The position numbers were made by a program, and so were the translations under genes. Below are positions 1 through 6,775 of a DNA stretch of 7,832 nucleotides, in pieces. Origin of the DNA: Nitrospinota bacterium (GTDB taxonomy: Bacteria; Nitrospinota_A; UBA7883); the NCBI GenBank assembly GCA_029880775.1, contig JAOUNV010000064.1, positions 1 to 7,832 on the forward strand, read 5' to 3'. Below the pieces are notes generated by a model. It was not told the origin of the DNA. It saw nothing but the letters and a program-made list of their open reading frames with translations, and did not search any database. Position 1 is the stretch's first letter; every line of letters starts with the position of its first letter.

Positions 1-2
1 GG

Positions 3-830
3 AAGCCGATGGGAGGGCGCGGCCTGAAAGCCAACGCGGCGAAATGGGAGGCGCTGGCCACGCTGGAGAAAGGGTTTTTCGCGATGGTGGACAGCTCCCC
101 GGGCGGCTATCCCATGGAGCGAGTGACGGCGATGTTCAACCTGACCCAACAGAGGGCCATGGAGCTGTTGCGCAGCAGGCAAAAGGAGTATGGCGCTTTC
201 GAGATCAAGGGACGTGGATACCTGTTCCGAATCAGCGAGGGGGAGAGGATCGTGAAGGAACTGGTGAAACAGGTTGCCGATTTTCACAAGAAAAACCCGT
301 CCACGCCGGGGGTGGAGGAGAAGACACTGGCCGCCTCCGCCCTGGCGGGGATGGATCATGAAGTGGCCAGCCATTGGATACATCAGGCCGCGTCGCAAAA
401 AAATCTGGAATACTCAGGCTCGGCGCTACGGCTGCCGGGGAGGGAGCAGGTGTTTGCAGGGGCGGAGAAAGTGTGGCGGGAGAAGATACTTGCCGCCTAT
501 CGGGAAGCGGGGCTTTCCAACCCACCGAAGACAGACCATATCCACAAGGAACTGGATATCAAATCAGCAGACGCGGCCAGGATCATCCGCCTGCTGGTCC
601 GTTCCGGCGATCTGGTCTCCCTGGCGCCGGACCATACGATCAGCCGTGAAGCGCTGGAGACAGCCAGGCTGGCGCTGGTGCGGGAGATAGAGGAAGCGGG
701 GAGTGTGGAGACCGCCAGATTCCGCGACATACTGGGGGTAGGGCGCAAGGCCGCCATAGACATCCTGGAGCATTTTGACAGGATCGGGCTGACCCGCCGG
801 GAAGGGAATAAAAGGGCGCTGGCGAAGTAG
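3..830 (+). CDS. selB: SelB, selenocysteine-specific elongation factor, C-terminal part (5' end outside window)
   Basis: SelB is the special GTPase elongation factor that carries Sec-tRNA(Sec) to the ribosome at UGA codons followed by a SECIS hairpin. Only about the last 275 residues are visible. The frame is open to the left edge with no stop, and the ATG at 9 is probably internal. The visible part is the tail of winged-helix domains; the GTPase domains lie upstream. Diagnostic segments are FHKKNPSTPG, typical of the 'H..nP..pG' stretch in SelB, and near the end FRDILGVGRKAAI followed by ILEHFDRIGLTRREGN. The latter matches the last winged helix of E. coli SelB (FRDRLGVGRK, ILEYFDRIGFTRRRGN), the part that binds the SECIS RNA. 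The protein ends at a TAG at 828-830. No gene follows closely. The finding of a Sec-type fwdB about 2 kb downstream gives this factor a likely local client. Identification is firm; only completeness is unknown. Confidence 0.95.
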   Translation, partial: KPMGGRGLKANAAKWEALATLEKGFFAMVDSSPGGYPMERVTAMFNLTQQRAMELLRSRQKEYGAFEIKGRGYLFRISEGERIVKELVKQVADFHKKNPSTPGVEEKTLAASALAGMDHEVASHWIHQAASQKNLEYSGSALRLPGREQVFAGAEKVWREKILAAYREAGLSNPPKTDHIHKELDIKSADAARIIRLLVRSGDLVSLAPDHTISREALETARLALVREIEEAGSVETARFRDILGVGRKAAIDILEHFDRIGLTRREGNKRALAK

Positions 831-834
831 ACAG

Positions 835-880
835 GGGAATAAATACTTCCATCTTGGTAAAAAGGGGTTGTATTATTCCC
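835..880. other. Imperfect inverted repeat / hairpin downstream of selB
   Basis: GGGAATAAATAC (835-846) is complementary to GTATTATTCCC (870-880) with a single bulged A. The arms make about 11 pairs around a 23-base loop. No T-run follows on the plus strand, so it is not a textbook intrinsic terminator, although it sits five bases after the selB stop. It could help end selB transcription or be one copy of a dispersed intergenic repeat. I see no other copy in the window. Confidence 0.4.
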
Positions 881-978
881 AAGCCGTCCTTTTCTGGCGG
901 CGGGGGATTATCTGGGGAAAATCTATCTTTGAAGCAGAGTACGGATGTGAGCGACAGGTTTATCGGCGGTGACGTTCG

Positions 979-1442
979 TTGCCATCCAAACATAACGCAA
1001 CGCGTCCCCCGGGGAGCGAACCCACACCGTCCGATCGAATCGCCACCAGCTTTGCCGCATGCTCGGTGCTTTTGGCTGAAGACGAGGATCAGCTTCTATA
1101 CTCTTATTCGCTAAGCCTACAGATGCTCGGTTTCAAGGTGATCGCCGTCTCCGACGGAAGAGAAGCCGTGGAGAGTTTTCAAAACCACAAGGAGGGAATC
1201 GGGCTCCTGATCCTGGACGTGAGCCTTCCTGTGATCAATGGGCTGGAGGCGCTGAAAATAATTCGCATGTCCGGCGCCAAAATACCGGCGATTGTGATCT
1301 CCGGCCATGGGGAGAGTATGGGCGCCAAGTCTGGGGCCAAACGCCGGGCGCCCGGTTTTTGGGGAAGCCCTTCGGCATGGATGAGATGCAAAAAGTGATA
1401 AGGGATATGGCGCCGGAACAGAAACCTGACCAATCGCAATAG
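979..1442 (+). pseudogene. Response-regulator receiver (REC) domain protein, apparently frameshifted
   Basis: A two-component receiver domain that would accept phosphate from a histidine kinase. In the first frame, counting from the TTG at 979, one sees strand 1 with the acidic pair (LLAEDED, E34/D35), the phospho-acceptor Asp (LLILDVSLP, D80) and the strand-4 Ser (VISGHGE, S109). The uninterrupted frame then runs into an atypical tail and stops at 1398. The missing last strand, with its invariant Lys, is found in another frame from about 1347: GARFLGKPFG, then MDEMQKVIRDMA, ending at the TAG at 1440-1442. Switching frame between 1341 and 1347 (net loss of one base or gain of two) rebuilds a complete REC domain. 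The start is uncertain: the TTG at 979 adds about 28 residues of non-conserved sequence, and a GTG at 1063 just before the first strand is also possible. No output domain is present, so it could be a single-domain regulator or the decaying end of a hybrid kinase. A sequencing error cannot be excluded. Confidence 0.7.
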
Positions 1443-1459
1443 CCCTGACCGGCGGACGG

Positions 1460-2026
1460 CTACTCCTCCAACGTCCCCATCAGCCTCACCAGTATCCGCA
1501 GCGTAAGCCCCCATATCTCATGTCCCTGAAAAACGATTCCAGGCCGGGATGCGGCGGGATCCAATTCGCGAACCTGCTTCAGAATGTCGAATGGAACCCA
1601 GAAAAACTCCTCCACCTCTCTTGGTTCTATCCGGATGGTCGGTACCTCGGCGATGATCCCCACCACTGGCCATACTATAAACCCGGTGGTCTTTGTGCTG
1701 GTGACCGGCATATGACCCAAGATTTCCACCAGGTCGCCCGGCACGCCGATCTCCTCCTCCGTCTCTCGCAACGCGGCCTGCAGGGGCGTCTCGTCTGGCT
1801 CGATCTTCCCCCCCGGAAAGCAGATTTGGCCCGAGTGGAGGTCCTGCGCCGTGGCGCGGCGGATAAACCCGATGGCAGGTCCAGCCGCTGACGGGGCGAT
1901 CAGGATCATCACCGCCGCCGGGACTCCGGTGTTACTCACATCCTCCCCGGCGGTTACCGATAGTGACTCTGTTAGCCGTCGTCTGATCTCATCAATGTTC
2001 ATGCGTTTTATCATATGTATTTTCAA
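1460..2026 (-). CDS. Nudix hydrolase, CoA pyrophosphatase (NudL/YeaB-like) group
   Basis: Nudix enzymes hydrolyse nucleoside diphosphates linked to another group. This one carries the signature of the group acting on CoA and its derivatives, giving 3',5'-ADP and phosphopantetheine. The motif LHSGQICFPGG (residues 63-73) runs straight into the Nudix box: G73, E79, R87, E88, E91, E92, G94, with the usual GX5E-X7-REXXEEXG spacing, all metal-binding Glu residues present. A following TGFIVWPVVG stretch is also typical. At 188 residues it is of normal length. The TTG at 2026 gives the longest reading; ATGs at 2014 and 2002 are equally plausible, and none has a clear ribosome site. An AT-rich TATAAT (minus strand, 2026-2031) overlaps the longest start and would favour the inner ones if it is a -10 box. 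It converges on the REC gene and diverges from fwdD. A cytoplasmic housekeeping role is likely; no link to the fwd operon is visible. Confidence 0.88.
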   Translation of the reverse strand: MKIHMIKRMNIDEIRRRLTESLSVTAGEDVSNTGVPAAVMILIAPSAAGPAIGFIRRATAQDLHSGQICFPGGKIEPDETPLQAALRETEEEIGVPGDLVEILGHMPVTSTKTTGFIVWPVVGIIAEVPTIRIEPREVEEFFWVPFDILKQVRELDPAASRPGIVFQGHEIWGLTLRILVRLMGTLEE

Positions 2027-2079
2027 TTATATATCTTATCGCCATCGCGGGGCGGGATTGGACCGGCCCTTGCAATATC

Positions 2080-2109
2080 TTGATTGTCGGCTATGCGCGG
2101 AAGTAGAAT
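2080..2109 (+). promoter_or_regulatory. Candidate sigma70 promoter of the fwdDBAC operon
   Basis: TTGATT (2080-2085), 18 bases, then TAGAAT (2104-2109). Both boxes are one or two changes from consensus. It lies 36 bases before the fwdD start in the divergent gap with the Nudix gene, the only gap before the operon. No operator-like repeat was recognised beside it. AAAAGGAG (2125-2132) follows as the likely ribosome site, although its 13-base spacing to the ATG is long. Confidence 0.45.
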
Positions 2110-2145
2110 GAAAACATATACTTCAAAAGGAGTTACGAGTAGACC

Positions 2146-2484
2146 ATGGCCCTGATCGGCATATTGAACACAGCCAGGACTTTGAAACAGGGTGCCACCA
2201 TGCATATCGCCAAGGACGCGCCGGAGTATCTGGAGGCGATAAGCTATGTGGGGGTGGGCGCTGTGGAGATGGAAAAAGCCGGGATCAAGGATGGCGACGA
2301 AGTGGTGGTTTTCAGCGACCATGGCGAGGTGACCGTCCAGGCCAGGGGGATGGATCTGCAGCCTGGTTCCTTCTTCATGCCCCTGTCGTATCTGGCCAAC
2401 CGCCTGGTCTCCTCGGAAACCCACGGCGCCGGGGTGCCTGGATTCAAGAACACCGTCGTCACCATAAAAAAGCCTAACGAATAA
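2146..2484 (+). CDS. fwdD: Formylmethanofuran dehydrogenase subunit D (molybdopterin dinucleotide-binding)
   Basis: FwdD/FmdD is the small beta-barrel subunit that completes the bis-pyranopterin guanine dinucleotide site of formylmethanofuran dehydrogenase. In many other Mo/W oxidoreductases it is simply the C-terminal domain of the catalytic chain. The 112-residue length fits the family. Recognisable parts are the N-terminal ILNTARTLKQG, the AGIKDGDEVVV turn that is standard in molydopterin-binding domains, and the C-terminal FFMPLSYLANRLVSSETHG followed by AGVPGFKNTVV, corresponding to the family's 'MP.gp.AN......THGTGMP.FK' pattern. It is first in the operon, 27 bases ahead of fwdB, its structural partner. 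Its presence matters: the cofactor-free bacterial Fhc complex of methylotrophs has lost this function, so an FwdD next to FwdB argues for a metal-containing enzyme. Confidence 0.88.
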   Translation: MALIGILNTARTLKQGATMHIAKDAPEYLEAISYVGVGAVEMEKAGIKDGDEVVVFSDHGEVTVQARGMDLQPGSFFMPLSYLANRLVSSETHGAGVPGFKNTVVTIKKPNE

Positions 2485-2511
2485 CGGATATTCAACCATG
2501 GGAGCCAAGCC

Positions 2512-3831
2512 ATGACAGCAGTCAAACAAGCGGAAAACACGACCGTCACCGAGCATGTGGTGTGCCCTTTCTGCGCCACGCTCTGCGACGACCTGACCAT
2601 CCATGTGCATAACAACCAAGTGGTGAAGGTGCGCAACGGATGCGCCCTGGCCAAAGGGGTTTTCGAAAACGCTCACAAGGAGTGGGCCACCCCCAGGATC
2701 GGCGGCAAGGAGGTCGCCTACGACTCCGCCGTGGAGGAGGCGGCGAAATTATTGGCGGCCTCAAACAATCCGCTGATCTACGGCCTCTCCGCCACAGACG
2801 TGGACGCCCAGAAAAAATGTATAGAGCTTGCGGACCTGATCGGCGCGAACCTGGACAACGCTTCCTCAGTCTGACACTCCCCCACCATGGTGGCGCTACA
2901 GCTCGGCGGTGCGCCGGCTGCCACCTTAGGAGAAGTCAAGAACCGGGCGGACCTGGTCATCTTCTGGGGCTCCAATCCGGCAGAGAGCCACCCGCGCCAC
3001 TTTGCGCGATACTCCGGCGCGGCGAAGGGGAGGATGAATCCTAAGGGGCGCAAGGATCGATATATAGTGTTGGTGGATATCCGCCCCACGCCGTCGGTGA
3101 AATACGCCGACGAGTTTATCCAGATCAAGCCGGGGCAAGACTTTGAAGTGTTGACCGTAATGCGCATGCTGGCCAGCGGCCAGCGGCCAGACGCGGATAA
3201 CATTGGCGGCGTGGAGGTGCAGACGCTGGAGCGGCTGGTGCAGCGATGCAAGGACGCCAGGATGGGCGTGCTGTTCTTTGGCCAGGGGATCACGGAGACC
3301 CGGGGCAAGCACCAAAACTCGCTGGTGATATATCAGTTTGGCAAGGAGATGAACCGTCACAGCAAGTTCCTGACCCTGCCGATGCGGGGCCATTACAATG
3401 TGGTGGGGAGCGGCAACACCATGTGCTGGCAGACGGGGTACCCCTTCGCGGTGAACTTCGGACGGGGTTACCCGCAGTTCAACCCTGGCGAGTTTTCCGT
3501 GGTGGATTTGCTAAAACGAAAAGAGCCGGACGCGGCGTTGATAGTGGCTGCCGAGCCGATGGACCATTTGCCATACGAGGCGGCGCGGCATCTGGAGGAC
3601 ATCCCCACCATAGTGTTGGACCCGAGGGAGACGCTGACCACCAAGATGGCGGACGTTGTGATCCCGGTCAAGCACGCGGGTGTCTCCGTGGAGGGGACGG
3701 CGTATCGGATGGATCATATCCCGATAAAAATGCGGGCCGTGCTCGACTCCCCCTGGCCGAAGGACGACATTCCGTTGTCCACCATCATAGAGAGGATCAA
3801 GGAGATCAGGAAGGAAGAGGCCAAAACGTAG
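2512..3831 (+). CDS. fwdB: Formylmethanofuran dehydrogenase subunit B, selenocysteine-containing (UGA at codon 121)
   Basis: This is the catalytic Mo/W subunit, related to formate dehydrogenase, that interconverts CO2 and formate inside the formylmethanofuran dehydrogenase complex. The gene must be read through the in-frame TGA at 2872-2874; 2512-2871 and 2875-3831 are in one frame and together give 439 residues, the normal family length. N-terminal VVCPFCATLCDD plus NGC44 supply the four Cys (18, 21, 25, 44) for one 4Fe-4S cluster. Residue 121 is the predicted Sec, in SSV-U-HSP, where relatives have Cys or Sec as metal ligand in a 'CHGP' context. Downstream family landmarks are FWGSNPAESHPRH, then near the end HAGVSVEGTAYRMDHIP. 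The start at 2512 has GGGAG seven bases before it. The stop TAG abuts the fwdA ATG. A plain nonsense mutation is the alternative, but the exact position of the UGA, the hairpin behind it and the intact second half make it unlikely. An automatic caller would wrongly report a 120-residue fragment and a second gene starting at 2887. Confidence 0.93.
2872..2874 (+). other. UGA codon predicted to encode selenocysteine (Sec121 of FwdB)
   Basis: TGA in frame with coding sequence on both sides, followed by C (UGAC). It aligns with the Cys/Sec metal ligand of FwdB/FmdB, and several methanogen FwdB proteins are known to carry Sec here. It lies 33 bases before the apical loop of the hairpin at 2889-2925. 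Confidence 0.9.
2889..2925 (+). promoter_or_regulatory. Candidate bacterial SECIS element in the fwdB coding sequence
   Basis: Lower stem GGUGGC (2889-2894) pairs with GCCACC (2920-2925). After a 5-base bulge on the 5' side (2895-2899) the upper stem continues: AGC (2900-2902) with GCU (2917-2919), a single bulged U at 2903, then CGGC (2904-2907) with GCCG (2913-2916), closing the loop GGUGC (2908-2912). In E. coli fdhF, SelB recognises an apical stem-loop with a bulged U and loop G and U residues; the same elements are present here. The loop begins 33 bases after the UGA, farther than in fdhF but inside the range reported for bacterial SECIS. Pairing was done by eye. A competing small palindrome CCACCATGGTGG (2882-2893) shares the 5' arm of the lower stem. 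Confidence 0.78.
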
Positions 3832-5478
3832 ATGGCGATAAGGATAGAAAACGGCGAGGTGATCGACCCGGCCCACGGCGAGGATCGGGTTAAAAGAACC
3901 GTCCATATCAAGGATGGGAAGATCGTGGCGGACGCCGGGCTGGACGCCACGGTGATAGACGCCACCGGCTGCGTGGTGATGGCCGGTGGGGTGGACATCC
4001 ACACCCATGTGGCCGGGCCGAAAGTGAATTTCGCCCGCCTGATGAGGCCGGAGGATCATCGATATGAGCATGTCTCCCGGGAGGATGGCTATGAGCGATC
4101 CGGAACCGGCGGAGTGGCCGCCACCACTTTTACCACCGGATATCGATACTGCGAGATGGGCTATACCACCATCGTGGAACCGGCCGTCCCGCCCATGGGC
4201 GCCCGCCATGCTCACGAGGAGCTGGTGGACATACCCCAGGTGGATAAGGCGATATTCACTCTGCTGGGCAACTCGGAGATCATCTTCCAATACCTGGAAA
4301 AAGGGGAAATGAGCAAGATCAATGAATATATCTCCTGGATCATGGACGCCACCAAGTCCTACTCTGTGAAGATCGTCAATCCTGGCGGGGCGAACATGTG
4401 GAAGTACCGGGCCGACATCCATGATATAGACCAGAAGCTGCGAGATTTCGACACCACCCCGCGCAAGATCGTCCTGGCCATAGCCGACACCATGGCCACC
4501 CTGGGTCTGCCGCATCCTCTGCATCTGCACTGCAACAACCTGGGAGTGCCAGACAGCTATAAGACCGCCATCGCCACAGCCGAAGCGATGGAAGGGCGCC
4601 CGTTGCACCTGACCCATCTGCAGTTCAGCAGCTACGGCTCTTCCGGCAAGCGCAAGTTTTCATCCGAGGCGCCAAGGCTTGCCCAGATGGTGAACGACAA
4701 CCCGAATATTACCATCGACGTGGGACAGGTCCTGTTCGGCAAGACCACCACCATCACCGCCGACGGCCCGTTTGAGTATCACCTGCATAAGCTCACCGGC
4801 TCCAAATGGTATAACGGCGATGTGGAGTGCGAGGATGGCTGCGGCGTTGTGCCATACGATTACAAGCGAAAGTCGTTCGTCAACTGCATCCAGTGGGCGG
4901 CGGGGCTGGAGCTGTTCCTGCTGATAGACGATCCGTGGCGGGTGTACCTGACCACCGACCATCCCAATGGCGCGCCGTTCATCACATACCCCCACCTCAT
5001 CCGCATGCTGATGGACAAGGATTTTCGGCGCGAGCAGGTGGAAAAGATCAGCGTGGAGGCCTCCTCCGAAATTCCGCTCAAAGTCCTGGAGCGCGAATAC
5101 TCGCTCTATGAGATCGCCATTATCACCCGGGCCGGCACGGCCAGGCGGCTGGGGCTGGAGCATAAGGGGCATCTGGGGGTGGGGGCCCACGCGGACGTGG
5201 CTGTGTATCGGATAGGCGCAAACTACGAGGAGATGTTCGCCAAGCCGGCCTGGGTGCTGAAAGATGGCGTGGTGGTGGCAAAAGAGGGGAAGGTGACCCG
5301 CCAGGTGTTCGGCGCTACAATGTACGTTCACCCGGCGCGGGGATTTGCCGATATAGAAAAGGATCTGGCGGATTTCTTCGAGAGCTATTACACGGTGAAT
5401 ATAAACAACTACCCGGTGGGGCTGGAATACCTGCCCCGGCCGGAGCTTATCCCCTGCCAGGTGAAGCAAAATGATTAG
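3832..5478 (+). CDS. fwdA: Formylmethanofuran dehydrogenase subunit A (amidohydrolase-type)
   Basis: FwdA/FmdA/FhcA is a cytoplasmic dinuclear-metal amidohydrolase. In the methanogen complex it joins formate, made at the FwdB site, to the amine of methanofuran, or hydrolyses formylmethanofuran in reverse. The 548 residues match the family. Visible metal-site elements in order: GGVDIHTHV (H57, H59), VKIVNPGG (K180, the likely carboxylated bridging Lys), HPLHLHCNN (H231/H233), and LTTDHPNG (D376, the usual late Asp). The N-terminal MAIRIENGEVIDP is the typical opening strand of this superfamily. The ATG directly follows the fwdB TAG, and GAAGAGG lies about ten bases upstream, so translation is probably coupled. 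The end overlaps the fwdC start by eight bases (ATGATTAG). All expected catalytic elements appear intact. Methylotroph FhcA is equally similar by eye; the neighbours favour the metal-containing Fwd type. Confidence 0.94.
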   Translation: MAIRIENGEVIDPAHGEDRVKRTVHIKDGKIVADAGLDATVIDATGCVVMAGGVDIHTHVAGPKVNFARLMRPEDHRYEHVSREDGYERSGTGGVAATTFTTGYRYCEMGYTTIVEPAVPPMGARHAHEELVDIPQVDKAIFTLLGNSEIIFQYLEKGEMSKINEYISWIMDATKSYSVKIVNPGGANMWKYRADIHDIDQKLRDFDTTPRKIVLAIADTMATLGLPHPLHLHCNNLGVPDSYKTAIATAEAMEGRPLHLTHLQFSSYGSSGKRKFSSEAPRLAQMVNDNPNITIDVGQVLFGKTTTITADGPFEYHLHKLTGSKWYNGDVECEDGCGVVPYDYKRKSFVNCIQWAAGLELFLLIDDPWRVYLTTDHPNGAPFITYPHLIRMLMDKDFRREQVEKISVEASSEIPLKVLEREYSLYEIAIITRAGTARRLGLEHKGHLGVGAHADVAVYRIGANYEEMFAKPAWVLKDGVVVAKEGKVTRQVFGATMYVHPARGFADIEKDLADFFESYYTVNINNYPVGLEYLPRPELIPCQVKQND

Positions 5479-6289
5479 CCTCACATTGATGGAAAAGCTC
5501 TCCATCCCCATGGAGGCGGACCTTATCACGCCAGACAACCTTCATGACAAGTCCAATGACGAGATCAAGCGGCAGACGGTCTATTGGGGGAATAAGAAGA
5601 AAACCATCGGGGATTTTTTTGAGGTGGAAGGGGAGAAGTCTGACCAGATCACCATGGTGGGAGACTGCGCCAAGGTGAAGCTTATCGGGCACAAGATGAG
5701 CTTCGGCGCCGTGCATGTGCAGGGAGACACAGGCTATAACACCGGCTCTTACATGACTGGCGGATCGATCACTATAGAGGGGAACACCGCCGACTACCTG
5801 GGCGCCATGATGGAAGGAGGGTTTATCCATCTGAAGGGGGACGCTGGTCATTTTGTGGGCGGCGCATACAAGGGGGAGACCGTCGGAATGACCGGGGGTG
5901 AGATCGTGGTGGAAGGGAACGCGGGCCATGAGACGGGAGGATTCATGCGCCGGGGGCTGATAGGTGTGGGAGGAAACGCCGGGGACTTCACCGGGCTTTT
6001 CATGCTGGCTGGCACCATAGTGGTGCTGGGCCGGGCGGGGGAGCGGGCCGGGGCCAATATGATGCGCGGATCCATCATCCTGATGAACCAGACCAGGCTG
6101 TTGCCCAGCTTTTTTCAGAACGGCGTGGTGTCCACTCCGGCGGTGGATATGATTCTGAATCGGCTACGGACTTTGGGGATGAATCCACCATTGGCCGGGC
6201 GATATGTGCGTCACACCGGCGACGCGAATACCATCGCCAGAGGTGAGATTCTGATGCGGGTGGGGAACCGCAACCACGTGGAAGTGTAG
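5471..6289 (+). CDS. fwdC: Formylmethanofuran dehydrogenase subunit C (beta-helix, GXXGXXXG repeats)
   Basis: FwdC/FhcC is the structural subunit with a right-handed beta-helix related to the C-terminal domain of glutamate synthase; it contacts FwdA and FwdB. Between about residues 80 and 205 there are regular turns of roughly 19 residues built around Gly, for instance GDTGYNTGSYMTGG, GNTADYLGAMMEGG, GDAGHFVGGAYKG, GNAGHETGGFMRRG, GNAGDFTGLFMLAG and GRAGERAGANMMRG. Length (272 residues) is normal. The ATG overlaps the fwdA stop, with AGGTGAAG just ahead as ribosome site. It is the last gene of the cluster; no formyltransferase (ftr/fhcD) follows, unlike the compact fhc clusters of methylotrophs. 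No clear hairpin with T-run marks the end of the operon. Confidence 0.92.
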   Translation: MISLTLMEKLSIPMEADLITPDNLHDKSNDEIKRQTVYWGNKKKTIGDFFEVEGEKSDQITMVGDCAKVKLIGHKMSFGAVHVQGDTGYNTGSYMTGGSITIEGNTADYLGAMMEGGFIHLKGDAGHFVGGAYKGETVGMTGGEIVVEGNAGHETGGFMRRGLIGVGGNAGDFTGLFMLAGTIVVLGRAGERAGANMMRGSIILMNQTRLLPSFFQNGVVSTPAVDMILNRLRTLGMNPPLAGRYVRHTGDANTIARGEILMRVGNRNHVEV

Positions 6290-6321
6290 CCTGCGACTCC
6301 TTTAAACATCGATAAATACGT

Positions 6322-6350
6322 TTGACAGATACCAATCTCAGTGGTACATT
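6322..6350 (+). promoter_or_regulatory. Candidate strong sigma70 promoter after fwdC
   Basis: A perfect TTGACA (6322-6327), a 17-base spacer and TACATT (6345-6350, one or two changes from TATAAT). This is the best promoter-like sequence I see in the window. Transcription would begin near 6357, about 420 bases before the next gene, so it would give either a long leader for the lipoprotein gene or a separate RNA. Confidence 0.5.
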
Positions 6351-6775
6351 TTACTTGCTGGTCTGCCAGGGGATATGTTTTTACAGTTTTGGGGTTGTGC
6401 CATCTGGCCTTCAGGGATGAGGTTGGACGGCTATGTGAGGGTAAATGTATACTCGTTTGGTGGGGTTCTTGCGTTCATCCGGGGTGTTGCGCACCTCTTG
6501 CCAATGTAAAAATCACTATCGTTTGCCTTTGCTGTTTACTTTTCGGGAAACCGGACTGGAACGATATGGCTGGAAGTAATCGGGGGCTTTTTGTGGTTTT
6601 CCGGTTGTCTGAGGATAAACAGTCCTAAGGCCGTATCAACGTAAGTTCCTAATCACCGCTAGTTTGGTTTACAGGGGCGCCCGTGGGGGTTGCCTCCGGT
6701 GAGTCAGGCATCGGCGGCTGTGGGGAAAATAGGAAACAGTGATTAATTTTAAAATGCTTAATTGAGGAGAGAAAC
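6351..6775 (+). other. Intergenic stretch without a convincing gene
   Basis: About 425 bases between the promoter-like site and the first lipoprotein gene. An open frame at 6341-6628 (95 codons, rich in Cys and Trp, no ribosome site) has no recognisable family and looks accidental. I recognise no tRNA, tmRNA, SRP RNA or known riboswitch core. The last 120 bases hold GC-rich small palindromes (GGGCGCCC near 6675; GCCT/AGGC around 6692-6709) and an AT-rich patch with the palindrome ATTTTAAAAT (6746-6755). They could be leader structure, but I cannot name one. Confidence 0.5.

Noticed and set aside
2498..2515. Five-codon mini-ORF overlapping the fwdB start
   Set aside because: The ATG at 2498 reads five codons and stops across the fwdB ATG. 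It may be chance created by the GGGAG ribosome site; nothing else supports it.
2887..3831. A separate gene beginning at the ATG at 2887
   Set aside because: It is the same frame as 2512-2871 and continues the same FwdB family alignment; the ATG is inside the family's conserved core and has no ribosome site.
3511..4617. Long minus-strand open frame opposite fwdB/fwdA
   Set aside because: It is a His/Gly/Val-rich antisense shadow of conserved genes in GC-rich DNA, without family similarity or a ribosome site.
4660..5538. Long minus-strand open frame opposite fwdA
   Set aside because: Antisense shadow of the conserved fwdA coding sequence; codon pattern follows the plus strand.
6341..6628. 95-codon open frame downstream of fwdC
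   Set aside because: No ribosome site, odd Cys/Trp-rich composition, no recognisable family, and its first codon overlaps the promoter-like -10 region.
6690..6728. Resemblance of the CTCCGGTGAG stretch to the D-arm region of tRNA(Sec) (selC)
   Set aside because: No acceptor stem, no TCA anticodon arm and no T-arm could be found around it; the match is short and probably chance.
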